Positions 1-12,463 of a stretch of 64,000 nt of DNA are shown here, piece by piece (position 1 is the first letter of the stretch; each line of letters begins with the position of its first letter). The DNA comes from Ailanthus altissimus (taxonomy: Eukaryota; Streptophyta; Magnoliopsida; Sapindales; Simaroubaceae). The notes beneath the pieces were generated by a model. It was not told where the DNA came from. It searched no databases and was given only the letters and a program-made list of their open reading frames with translations. The translations under genes were made by a program, and so were the position numbers. The stretch lies in contig OX327693.1 in assembly GCA_946807835.1 (NCBI GenBank), positions 5,473,501 to 5,537,500 of the forward strand. Reading direction: 5' to 3'.

Positions 1-693
1 ATATTTATTAACATTATATGAGTACATATATATGTACTATATACTATAATTGCATCTAAAATAACCATAAATAAAAATTACTTTCTTTCTTTCATTTAAA
101 TATCAGATTTAGGTGAGATAACCAGTCCGTCAGCTCAGCCACCTTGATTGTAAATCACACATTTTTTTAATTTATGCAATTTATTTCTTACTATTTACTT
201 TTTGCACAATTTGAGAGAGTATGACCTCTAGAACAATTGTAATAATTTGCTTCAAAGTCTTTATTGCCTTATAACAAGTTTCTTATAAGATCGAATATAT
301 TCCAGATAGTCAAAAAAGTAAACTGGGAATCTTTGGTTTAACCCATTTGCTACTTCAGCTCATTTTAGTCATAATTCAAGTTTTGAAATAAGAAATTTTG
401 CATTAATTCTATGTTTTATAATATCGTTATTACCTAATTGAGTAGAAGACTATGCCTCTTAATTGTTATTGTTTCATGTATATCAAATTTCTTAAGTATT
501 ATTACTTTGTTTATAGAAGACAATACCTCCTGAACTTTACTTTTGATATTTATGTTTTATAACTTGATATATATGAAAGGCCATGCCTCTTAAATATTGC
601 TTTTGATATTTTGCATTTGTTGAATATAGTTAATATTCTATATATTAATTTTAATTTCTTTCTTCCATTTTTAAAGGCCATTTGAAAGGAAAA
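1..693. other. AT-rich DNA upstream of Copia remnant 1
   Basis: No gene is seen. Between about 440 and 610 a short phrase ending in ATGCCTCTTAA recurs imperfectly two to three times, which suggests an untranslated leader or internal spacer of the Copia element that follows. I could not find an upstream copy of the LTR candidate seen at 2920-3272, so the 5' LTR is missing, outside the window or unrecognisable. Confidence 0.4.
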
Positions 694-2990
694 ATGTCTT
701 TGACAAATTTGCAAATCCCTGCACTTTACATCTTTGAAAAAAATTACCTATTATGGGTGTTTGATGTTAGAATGCACCTCTAAGCCAGTGGTTTGAAAAA
801 ATAATTGACAAAGAAAATGATACGTCTTTACCGAATAAGACAAAAGCCATAATTTTCCTTTGTCATCATATACATAAGAGCTTAACAACTTCAATATTTG
901 ACGATAGAGGACCCACAGATCCTCTGGGAAAATCTCAAGGAAAAAATTGACCATCAAAAATATGTATTCCTCCCAGAAGCAATATATGATTGCAGGATTT
1001 TAGAACTGTTACTAAATATAATTCAAATTTGTTCAAAATCACCTTGAAAATAAAATTGTGGTGAGAAACTGATAGCATGATATGCTAAAAAAAATATTTT
1101 TAATTTTTCATGTCTCTAATATTATTCTAGAACAACAATACCATGTAAAATGGTATAAGAAATATTTAGATATAATCTCATATTTTCTAATTGCTAAACA
1201 AAATAATGAACTATTATTAAAAAATCACAAATCACATCTAACAGATTTTCAACAATTCCCAAAAGTGAATGCAAATTTTCATAACTTTGGATGTGGTCGT
1301 AGAAGAGGAAAAGAGTGTAGTTATTACCCTCAAAGTGGTTATAAATACCAAAGATAGATAAATTAAAGGACAAAAACACCAAAATAGGAAAAATAATGTG
1401 AAAAACAAACGTCTTAGTCTTATGAAAATATTTGTTATCAATGTGGTAAAAAAAAGCATTGGTCATGTACATGTTGTGCACCAAAGAATCAAATTGAGCC
1501 TCATGAGACATCTGTCAAAGGGAAAAAAGAAAAATATAGAGACAAATTTTATTAATGAATCAGATCCTGTAGATCATATTCATTTATAGTCTCCAATTTC
1601 TTTGAAAATTAAAAAGGGGCATTAATTGTTTAGAGCTTTATTTATGTTTTGGTCATATTTGCAGTTTTATTTATGTTTCTACGTTATATCATTTTTTGTA
1701 TCTTTAATATTTTATTGTGATTGATTTCTCTTTATGTTTTTACAATTTTTATCTTATTTTCTAATGTTAATCATTTTATTAAAGAATATAGCTTTTAATA
1801 ATAAATTGTCCACTCTAGAGATAAAAGTCGGGATATTTATTTGGTTGACAGTGCAACTACACATTCTATCATTAAAGATAATAAATTTTTTTTCCTCAAA
1901 ACTAACAATATTTGAAGGAAAAGTTAATACTATATCAGGTCCCGCAGATCTAATTGAAGGCTTTAGAAGAGCAATAATCTTGATAACAAGTGAAACAAAA
2001 TTATACATACATAAAGCTTTATACGCAAGCAGATCTAGAAGAAATCTGCTTAGTTTTAAAGATATTCGCCGAAATGAATATCACATTAAGACTTTAAGTG
2101 AAAACATTATAGAATATCTCTAGGTTACTTCTAACTTCTTAGACAAGAAATGCACACTTGAAAAGCTCCATGCCTTATCATCTGATTTGTATTATACAAT
2201 TATAAATTCAATTAAAACCTATGTAGTAATGAACCAGAAGTTCAATGATCCAAAAACATTTATACTATAGCATGACTGCCTTAGTCATCTAGGATCAATA
2301 ATGAAGCGTAGGATAATTGAAAATTCTCATGGACATCCGTTAAAGAACTTGAAGATTCTATTATCTCATGAGAATATTTGTACTGCTTGCTCACAAAGAA
2401 AACTTATAGTCAGACCATCCTATTCTAAAATTAGTTTATAATCTCCATCATTTTTACAAAAAATTCAAAGAGATATCTGTGAACTAATTCATCCATTAAG
2501 TTGACTTTTTTACTATTTTATGGTCTTAATTGATGTATCTGCATGGTGGTCACATGTTTATTTACTATCTACACGAAATATTGCATTTGTTAGATTACTA
2601 GCACAAATCATTAAACTGAGGGCACAATTTCTACAATACCTATTAAAACCATACGTTTAGATAATGCTAGTGAGTTTACATCTAAAACATTTTATGACTA
2701 TTGTACATCAATGAGAACTGATGTAGAACATCATGTACCACATGTTTACATACAAAATGAATTAGCGGAATCCTTAATTAAACAACTACAAGTAATTGCA
2801 CTTACTTTATTAATGCGCACACAATTACCAACGAATGTATGGGGTCATGCTATATTGCATGCTGCATCATTAATTCGTTATAGGCCCACTGCATATCATC
2901 AATCGCACTAAGATAGAACCTCAACATCAATTGGGAATTTATGTTGATTTTTACTCACTATCAATTATGAATAAGTGGTGGCCTCTACTA
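694..2990 (+). pseudogene. Degenerate Copia gag-pol (remnant 1)
   Basis: Reading from an ATG at 694, interrupted frames recall Ty1/Copia polyproteins in order. First comes a gag start (MSLTN...) with a UBN2-type gag body. At 1082-1357 is the gag tail with FHVSN, AEQNNELL-like and Gly/Arg-rich segments. A broken zinc-knuckle stretch lies at about 1400-1590 and a protease/pre-integrase stretch at 1830-2120 (NLLSFKDIRRN). Integrase follows at about 2260-2910 (LDNAxEF, AESLIKQLQ, AWGHAILHAA-like). The integrase is joined near 2905 to a downstream pol piece (QLGIYVDF), so reverse transcriptase and RNase H are deleted. Stops and frameshifts occur throughout. It cannot encode a working element and lies downstream of the truncated TBC gene, in the opposite orientation. 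Confidence 0.85.
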
Positions 2991-3272
2991 CTTGAGTGCC
3001 ATCACCATTTATATTAGTAGGACAACTAAGTGCTCCCACTAGCCACTCAACATTAATGATGTTGTCTCCACTTCATTGCTTTTTCTTTTTATATATACAT
3101 TTGTTATTTGACACTGAAAGGATATATAAATGTGTATAGAGAGATCAAAACAAAAGAAATGTTTGAAGAGATAATATAATTATACAATAAAAACTCTATT
3201 TCATTATTGGCTTTCTATCATTCTTGTTCACCACATTTTGCAATTGCTCTTTGTTACACTATGTTTACAACA
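2920..3272 (+). repeat. Candidate 3' LTR of Copia remnant 1
   Basis: This follows the last recognisable pol codons. It contains a TATA-like run near 3090 and an AATAAAA signal near 3186, and ends TTTACAACA, as expected of a Copia LTR (..CA end). The left edge is uncertain and no matching 5' LTR is visible, so the call rests on position and internal signals only. Confidence 0.4.
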
Positions 3273-3889
3273 AAAAAGTAATAATAGTTAACATGTTCTC
3301 AAAATAATAATCTTTTTTGTTTTTTGTTCCTTTTTTTTTTTGTGTATTTAATGTTCCTTGGATGATTATAAGGAAATATTTTCGCAAATTTGAGATGACA
3401 ATATCATCTCTGATGAGATTGTGGTCTGAAATGTTCTCATTCCTTGGATAATAGCATCTCTCTCAAGCTCCATTTGTTTGTTGCTTGAAATTAGCGACCC
3501 ACACATAGTGTGGGTTTGTTAGGTGAGCTATAAGCGTCTTGAGTATTTATTCTAGTCAGAGTTTTAATATTGTAGGAGTGTGAACTGATGAGAAAGCTTT
3601 AATACTATTACTTCTTATTTTGTGTGTTTGTAATAATGATGGAAAGATTTGAGAGGAGAAAAAAATGTATAAATCAGATAAATTAAAAAGAGTGTCTTAA
3701 ATGCTAGCAAGAGAAAATAGGAAAAAAAAAATACAAATAATTAATATTAGGCATGTGTCTAAAATTTATAAGCATTTTCTTTTAAAAACATGCCATGTCA
3801 GCACTCATCTCAACCCTTGATATAATTGTGTTTTAAAGGTTGAGATTTTGTGTAAAACATTGTGTAAGATAATGGAGCCATTGAACCTG

Positions 3890-3942
<53 letters not shown>

Positions 3943-3995
3943 CAGAAGAAAATGCCATTATAATAGAATGCTGGTAATGCATGCTGAAAACATAC
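3273..3995. other. Non-coding stretch 3' of the last visible TBC exon
   Basis: No exon of the TBC gene or of any other gene is recognised here. If the TBC gene is functional, this is the start of an unusually long intron that also holds Copia remnant 1. If it is not, this is the truncation flank. Confidence 0.4.
3895..3938. repeat. (TA)n microsatellite
   Basis: About 22 uninterrupted TA units, about 55 bases from the donor site of TBC exon 8. Likely length-polymorphic. Confidence 0.95.
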
Positions 3996-6900
3996 CTCAC
4001 GTATTAAAAGGCAGTTAAACCAACGGAAAGCGAATTGAAGAAATTCAAGACCCTGCTCTTCAATGTGTCTTGAAACAGGTTCTGTTTAAAGAAAAAAAAA
4101 CAGTTAATAGGGCAGAGAATAACCTTTGGGGAAAAAAAAATAAAATAGAAACATTGTACACATACATATGCATCGAATGCAAGTGAGATAATATTAAATG
4201 TGGCTGGGCACATGAATCTTGAGGAGCATGCCATGCTGAATTCTTTATGAGAACCTCATGGAGAAGACCAAGGAAGCTATCTTTTTAGCAGTAAAAACAA
4301 TTCTTTCAAATTCAAAACTGTGAATTAATTATACATAATGCACTCTTAAAGTCTTTAAGCAAAATAAAATCCAAAAGTATACATTTCCACAATAATTATA
4401 CACCACAGTATCAGACTTTATTAATTATCATATGCAGTAATAAAAGCGGGGCCACGGGTAGGAGCAGAAAGCAGGGGCAATCAGATTGGCGAGCACTTGG
4501 TAAGAGGTCTCTAGGAATAAAGCAACAGTCCATTAAGTTTTACCGAATCACCAAGCAAATCACCATCACAGTAAAATATCTGAGAACTAGCAGAACAAAA
4601 TTTACTCATGCAAGTAAAATGCAACTTAATTCACAAGAAGTGGGGAATTAAGTAAAGGCCAAATATGAGTTTACCATCAATCCGACGAACCACTTCCTTC
4701 AGCTTAAACACAAGCCTCTGGATTCCGGGTTGAGCAAATGTGTAATGATCTTGCATACCGTCAAGCAATTTTGATAGGCACCAATAGCAATCAGCCTCTA
4801 TGTCAGAGATCTTCTCTGGTGGAAGATCAGAGACCGACCAATTATCCACACTCCCTTCTAAATATTCTGATAGGAAAACAACAAGAAATGGGGTAACAAG
4901 ATCATTTATCCCCTGAACATATCCACTTGCAGGATGTCGAATGGCCCTAGAAAGAAAATGGAAAACATGACATTAAGACAAAATATTAACCTGCCAATAA
5001 AATAAACAAGGAAATAATCTAGCAAGAAAATAATGTAGGTACAGTGTCCAGCTTCTTTTTCTGGCTAAAATATTGAAAGCCAAGAGTTACCAACAGCAAT
5101 TTCCAGAAGCTTATCAAGTCAATATGGTACAGTTTGGGAACTAAGCAAAAATATCATGAGCAAGATCACACATTATAATACAGATTTAAAAAATGAACTA
5201 CTGCAAGGAAAACTGATTCATCTAGCACATGTTAGTGTTTTACTGTAATTCTGAAAGATTGTTTACATCATTAACTAAAATAACATTCACTAGAAGTGCC
5301 ATTAAAATGGGCGATAAAGCCTTAAATTGTGTTCAATTAAATTCACACTGCTTAATTAGTTTAGAATTAATTGTTTAATATTTCTATAAAATGCATAAAT
5401 CTAAGACACTTGGAGGCTTATTTAACTATTTATAAGGTATTAGTATTCTTGTTCTTTATGAACTGGGTTGAAGATTTGTGTCAGTGATTTTAGAGCATAA
5501 AAGTTGATCCACAAAAAGGAGTCGTCTCATAACATGCATCCACCTACCCTTTTTTTAGATTAAAATGACAGTAACTAACAAGAAATATGCATCCACCTTC
5601 TTTGTTCCTTAACTAATGATAATGATAATGATGATGATAATGATGATGATAAAGATGATGATAATCATAATAATAATAATAATAATAATAATAAAGTGCT
5701 ATCAAAGTGAAATATTATTATAACTTAAGAGATTATGTAAAACATGCATGGTCAAGAAAATGTATAGGAGCTAACTTCCAGTATATTTCATAATAATTGC
5801 AAATGATACAGAGAAAGCATAGATGATAAATATCATTAATTAACTAACATGTTTAACCAGAATTTAAATTAACATAATAGTTTCCTCCAGCAAAATTTTG
5901 AGTTGACAAATTCAACTATTTAGTTTCATTTCAGACAGACGGATCCACCAGAATGTTAATGTGCAATCAATTTTGGATGACAATCAAGCCCATTTGATAG
6001 CATAAGGACATGTGTGCTTTGCAACTGCTAGAGAGATGAGACTAGTCCACATATAGTTCAAGCCTAGAGTAAGAAGTTGTCTACAAATTGTGGTGTTAAT
6101 TCATTGGTAAAATATTAAGTCAGAAGCTCTTACTTCTACATTATCTCCAAGTTGCAAATGATATAAACTTCCCCATACTGGCACAGCTTGTGTCACAAAT
6201 AGCCCTAGGTGACAAAGGATAAAAGGATAACAGTAGTATCTAACCATGTATAAAGAATGCGCTCCAAGGATTTCTGAACTTGTGGTTGCTGAAAGAAAGT
6301 AACGTCAGGCACGGTTCTTGGACAATCAACAGCAATCTAACAAGGACGGTAAAGACCATTAAGCATCATTATAATAGATTTTAAAAAAAAAAAATGGAAA
6401 GAAAGATCAATATGGCATTCACTTTCAGTTGAAACTACCTGGCGAAGCATGTTAATTTCATCATCTGAACGTTCAGTATCTGGAATGTCATAAAACTGAG
6501 CAACACAGTCAAGATACTCAAGATGCTTCCTTCTTAGGACTCCCTCCCTTCTATCTGAATTAGGTGGTGCATATCCCTGTTGTCAGTTCATATTTAAATT
6601 TGAGCAGCAGCAAAATTCAATAAAGATAAGTCGTAGAAATAACAGGCTACATTCAATAAGTCCTAGTAATCAGATGGTGACAGCTCCTTCATGGCACGAT
6701 TTATAAACTTAAACCTTCAATTTTTGAACAATATTAGTAGAGAACTACCAAAATCACAAGCCAAACAGAAATTATGGATTGTTACACAATGCATATGTAC
6801 ACGTATCCCCTTGCTCAGACCTCAATTTTCACTAGAGTAAAAAAGCAAGAGGACCTGCTGAAAACACATCTATTAGTATATAGAGCAAAAACCAGCTTTC

Positions 6901-9238
6901 AAATCATTTGATTAATCCCTCTCACCAAAGTTAGTGCAAACCAACCAAAATTTTTTTGGATTATAAGAAATGTAGCACAAGTTATGGTTTTCTACATGTG
7001 CAAGTTTGTTTATCAATGCATCTATTAATTTCTCAATTTCTTCAAAGCTTCCTCAAGAACCTAGAAGATATCAGAAAGTTGTTAAAGTGAACGATCATAA
7101 ACAAAAAAAATAAAAGAACAGCAATTATTGCAAACAGAACAAGGGCGTCAATGATTGCTATACTAATACAATTTCAGGGAGAGCTGAGGTTCAGAATGAT
7201 AATGCTAGCATGTGGCATCAATAATATGCAGAAAATTTCTTGAGCAGACCTATAGGCAAGCACTCATTCCACAGAAATTTTTCATCAAGACAGGCTAACA
7301 AATTGTCAGTCACTGTATTTCATAAAAATTGATCAAAGTATTAGAGCATTGAGCTTACCAAAAGAAGCCTCCAAACACTGGGGCGCATGTATGGTGGGAC
7401 ACCACTCCAAGCTAACTCACGTAATTTCTCTGCATAACAGGGTGAAGGAGGAATCATATTAAACATGATGAGCTAATAGACATAAAAGAGGATTCCAAGT
7501 AAAATTCTATTAGGTTAGAAACCTAAAACTTCAACACAAATTCATTAGACCAAACTACAATGATCAAAGTGAAAAAAGATAAAAATGGATGATACAAAAC
7601 TAGTTAGGATGCCACACCAAGATGGTATAGCTTTCTGTTTTCAGTTTCTAGAACATTAAATAAAGGAAAAGTCTTCAGAAATGTACAACAATAGGCAAAA
7701 CAATCTTAACATTTCAGCTCAAAATAGAACAAGTTATGTATAGAAATAATCCTGAACTCTTGAAGAGAATCATTAGACCTTTAAGGTGATCAGAATATAA
7801 GAATAACCAAACTGAAAATCAATCTTCCATACCAATTATTTCCACCACAGATTCCTCTCACATTGAACTAAAATAGATACAGTCAATATTCCTTACGTGT
7901 TTTTAACATATTCAATACACTGTACCATATATCACGTGGAACAAAAATGTTTTCACAAAAACATCCAATCAATAAGGACTTAAACAAAAATACAAACTAA
8001 AGGCAATTGACTCTATGTCTGGTCCACATGAGAGAGAGAGAGAGATAGAAAGACTATATGTACTTCAAAAAAAGATACAGGAATAATATTCAAGCTTATT
8101 CCAGAGTAAATTTGACAGGTAAACTCATACTAACAATTCATCATACATCAATCACCAATGGATATTAAGGACTTAATTAATAAGACATTATATAGCCATG
8201 ACACCTAGTATGACTGTTGATGCAGAGAGCTCCTTTGTGAATTTCATAACTCTTGCAGAATCTGTAGCTCTAGCACCCATGGCATTCTTCTGAACTTCTT
8301 TGGTTGTATTCTCAATATTTGACGTTGCTGATTTTAACTTATTAGCACTTCCAGTATTTGGCTTGCTTGTTTTCTGGTCTTCTACCTGCATTTCAAGATT
8401 TATAACTGATGAATCCTTCAAGGGATGCTTAGATGTCAAGAACTCAAAACAGGAAAATAAAAATATAATCAAACCTCAATTGAATTGTGCATGCGGTCAC
8501 TTGTGCCAGCTTCATTTTGTGAGAGACTCCTCCCAAAACTTGGGGAGTGTTCATGCATACTCAGGTCATCAATTGGATCAGCTCTTCTGGTCAGCAATAC
8601 TTTACCGGGGATACTACGACCTTTAAGCAACCTAGATCGCAAGCAATGTCACAACAACAAATTCATAAATTACTGCCTAACTTATAGGTTGTACCAGAAG
8701 ATGAAAATGTGCACACGTATCAAAAAATAAAACATAAAAAAATGCTGCTACGACAAATTTTCTGCAAAAGCAAAGAATTTGTCAAAACTTGTAAAAATCA
8801 CACCTCTTCACTCAACGAATTTCACTAAAATCAAGCAAACCCACGTCAAATTTTCCAATCATATCACGATATTCCAAAGATGAAAAGCAAAACTCTAGGA
8901 ATTCTCAAATTCTGAATCACCAAGTCTAATTTTAGAGATCTGACATTATCACCCAAAAGGGTCCTAAAATCTAAACTAAATACAAAACAATCACTAAGTA
9001 ACTAACAAAATGATAGATCTATCAATATTCCCCAAAAGGGTCATCAAATCTGATGAAAAAAAAAAGAGAGAAATGAGAAACAGGGGAAGCTATGAACTTA
9101 CCCTTGAACATTCTTGAGGGTTTGATTGAATCTCGAATCGATGGTTGAGGGAGAGCTAGTTTCTTTCTTTCGGTGATTCTCTTCTTCTCTGTGATTAATG
9201 TTATCGTTGGTGATTGTGCTGTTGTTGTTGCTGTTCAT
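3996..9238 (-). CDS. TBC-domain Rab GTPase-activating protein (TBC1D22/Gyp1-like), 3' part missing
   Basis: Eight exons with GT..AG junctions join in one open frame of 378 codons: 9238-9102, 8631-8475, 8385-8205, 7429-7359, 6576-6439, 6336-6245, 4946-4675, 4081-3996. Residues 1-158 are a polar, low-complexity N-terminus. The TBC domain starts near residue 160 (LAWSGVPPYMRPSVWRLLL). It carries the arginine finger in I229-xx-D-xx-R235 (IAVDCPRT) and the glutamine finger in Y268-V-Q270, so the catalytic dual-finger pair is intact. Such proteins stimulate GTP hydrolysis by Rab GTPases in vesicle traffic. Exon 8 ends ...CLLIRE at a good donor, but the following helices expected of the family (roughly 60-70 residues) are not found down to base 1. 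They may lie beyond a very long intron or be lost. The start is the first ATG of a codon-consistent exon. Confidence 0.88.
5614..5694. repeat. (GAT)n/(AAT)n microsatellite
   Basis: Trinucleotide runs of GAT/AAT type inside TBC intron 6, in two adjoining tracts. Confidence 0.9.
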
Positions 9239-10623
9239 GCTTACTGTTTGTAGCTCTTGTGTAAGACCATGCTTTTGCTTTGGTTCTATTTTAGCCTTTT
9301 CAATGGCGGTGTAAGACGTGGAAAATTAATCAATTATTAATTATTATTTAACAAACTAATTATTAACATTTATAATTTTAAATGTTTGTTTTTATCTATT
9401 TTGTAATTAACTAATTATATTTATACTCTGTAAATATAAAAAGTCTATTTTATTATTCTTAAAAGGGCCAAAATTCTTAGCATTGAGCCATGACTTATTA
9501 CTTTTTCTTGCCTTAAATTTTTGCGAATATTTTTAATAATTTTTTTTCAAAATAAAATAAAAAGCTTAGTAGTATAGTAAATTTTGATAAATTAATAATT
9601 TAAATTATAAAATAAATCATGACTTAAATTAATAAAATATTAATTTATGAAGATAACTTTTATTTTTTAAAATATTGTATTTAATAAATGACTTAAATAT
9701 TATATTTTATGAACTAATTTATTTTATTTAAATAACTAAAATTCATTCCTCTATTTTTTTTAAAAGAAATATTATTTATTATATTATATTATTCTATGAA
9801 CATTTAACTAAGCGTTGGAAATGAAATCTTAATTAATATTATTTTTTATAGAAAAAATAAGTAAATATATATTTTATGAAGGCCTCTCAAATATATCAAT
9901 AAATTTAATTATACATTAATTTATTTAATAAGTAAAATTTATAATGATTTTTTTAATTTATTATCTTATAAATTTATCAACTTATTAATTTAACACGTTG
10001 AGTAATAAAAATTATTATTTAATTACAATTATTAATTTATCAAGAATTAATTTATTAATATTCTATTATTTTTTTAAAAGAATTTTTTTTTAACTTTAAA
10101 AAAATCAAATATCTAAAGATAAAATTTTTATCATATATATTAAGTATTATTTATCTCATCATTTTTATATAATGTGGTGAATTCGTTAAGAAATCAATGT
10201 GTATAACACATCAATTAACATGTAAATTTTATAAATCAACTATGTAGCGGTTGTATTGCTCGTTTGAAATTGAGCAATTTTTTTTTAAAAAATATAATAT
10301 TTCAAAGTGTGTTTTTAAAAAAAATCATATTTTAATAATAATCTTAAATTTTAAAGACTAAATCATTCGGCCAATCACAGGTTGACACATGTTCTCGACA
10401 AAGTTGGTTAAAATTTTCGTTTCGAAATTAAGTCTGTTTTTCTTAAAAAATAAAAAATAAAATTAAGTCTTGTAAATCTAAAATAAAAATAAATAAATTT
10501 CCGTCTAAAGAACTCAATAAGCTTCACCGCCTCTAAAATAGAAAGGAAAAGCCTCAGGCAGGCCGTTCTCGCCTCTCGTCCTCTGTCGTCGCCGACTTTC
10601 TGCTGCATTGAACTCATACCATC
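9239..10623. promoter_or_regulatory. Divergent intergenic region TBC / BMS1 pseudogene
   Basis: The first ~60-100 bases next to 9238 and the pyrimidine-rich, GC-richer 10500-10623 stretch look like 5' UTRs of the two flanking genes. The middle, about 9320-10380, is very AT-rich, and I see no gene in it. Confidence 0.45.
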
Positions 10624-10984
10624 ATGCCAGACGGCGGCGCCCCAGAGCGGCCGCACAAGGCACACAGGGTCCGCCAGTCGGGCTCTTCGGCCAAAAAGAA
10701 GTCGAAATTCGATAAAAATAATCAAGACAAGAAACAAAACCCTAAGGTTCTCTCTTGCAAAAGCTTAGCATTTTTTTTTTTCTTTATAAAGAAGTTAGTG
10801 AGAGTAAATAATATCTTTCAGCTGGTTTTGCGATTAGTTTGTTTGTTATTTTCTGTTAGGCGTATGCTTTCATATCGTCTGTGAAAGGTAAGCGATTACA
10901 GTCTCGAGCGGTGGAAAAAGAGGAGGCTTCACATTCCAACTATTGACCGCTCGTATGGTGAACCTCCGCCGTATGTAAATGAGC

Positions 10985-12463
10985 TTGATTACGCATGAGT
11001 TAGGAAGGCCATCTTTCATAATAAGCAAGTTTCAACCCGATTGACCTCAGAAGAAGTTTTATGCATGTATGATTTAATTTCAGCTTTGAAGAGGATGATC
11101 GGTTAGCTATTTATAAATTTTCTGAGCTTGGTTAGGCTTAGGTGATGCAGAGCTTAACTCATTGGGCTTACTGGTGTTGATATGTGTCTTTGTTGAGCCT
11201 AAAGTATCATTAGAAGGAAAGCTGACTAAAAAGGAGTTGTGATTTGCTTGTCATGTTGGGTAGCAATATAGCTCTGCAGATCACTTTAGGCTTATGATTT
11301 GAGAATATTAACCTTGAGTTGAGGATATAGATGCCAGAAAGCTGCTGGAAAGCACAAGGAAATGCAACATTCTAGTGCTCCCAATTTAGTGTTAGAGGCA
11401 AAAGTTTTTTCTTGCTTTTCTGCTTGCACCACAGTTGGAGGAATTAGATGATGATAATTTCCTTTTGTCTATGTACTTTGTTTTTCATTTTTACTTGCTT
11501 TTTGCAATGTTCATCTTCAGAAACTCTAAAATGATCATAATTTTAGCTGTCCTCGAGTGATTATGAAATTTTCTGACCATAAGCTATTGTTTTTGTTTGT
11601 GTTGAAATGTATATGGTATTCTGTGTATATTTATAGTTAATATCATAGAATAGGAAATAGATTGATAACCTTATAATTAGGATTAATTGCCATTCCAAAT
11701 AGGAATGCTAGTTTTACCTATATAATGTTGTATTTTCTTCATTATCAAATACACAAGAATTCTTCTTTCTCTTTATTTCTTTATAGTTTGCAAAAGGTTG
11801 GGGAAGGAAAGTGCTTCCTATATCGTTCTTTTGAGCTATAGGAACATGTCTAGCCATCATTTTGTTTCTTTTTTAGTTAAGATTTTTTTAATCTCTTTTT
11901 GAACTTTTTATTTACTCTTTTTTTTCATCATCTCTTGCTGTCAATAAGACTAATCATATTCAAGCTGAACTTAATGGTTTTAAAAATTTGTGACCATGAA
12001 GCTAGTGGTGTTGAATCTATTTTAGCACATAAAAGGTCATTGAACCACAACATAGATCTTTGCAACCATGGTTACATGTTAATACAGAATTTACTAATTC
12101 ATTTCAACTTTTTTTTCCCCATGTCTTCTTTTAGCTGGCCCAATTCGAAAGCCCTTCTCTATTTTAACTCCAATTTAATTCTTGGTCTTTTGCCTTAGTC
12201 CATTTCATTGATATTGGTATACTTACTCTACATTTGCAAATATTTCTTATCCTGTTCGAGATAGATAAAGAAATCATAACAGGAAACCTAATTTATTTAG
12301 ACATCTACAGCTTCAGTCATTGGATAAAATGATTTTTTAAATTTTTTTTACGCACTAGGAAGAATTGGCATTGTGTTCCTTGACTGGTATTTGGCATATC
12401 CTTATATCTTTCTCTTCTCCTTAAATTACACATTTGTGTTCTAATGTTCATTCTGTGAATTAG
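10985..12463. other. Non-coding DNA replacing the BMS1 GTPase exons
   Basis: BMS1 coding similarity stops near 10975 and resumes at 12464. In the family several hundred residues, including the G1-G5 motifs, belong between these points. Nothing in this 1.5 kb reads as BMS1 or another protein, so it marks a deletion plus intron or foreign sequence. Confidence 0.6.

Noticed and set aside
1238..1511. Minus-strand frames over Copia remnant 1
   Set aside because: They are antisense shadows of the gag region; the + strand matches the Copia family in order.
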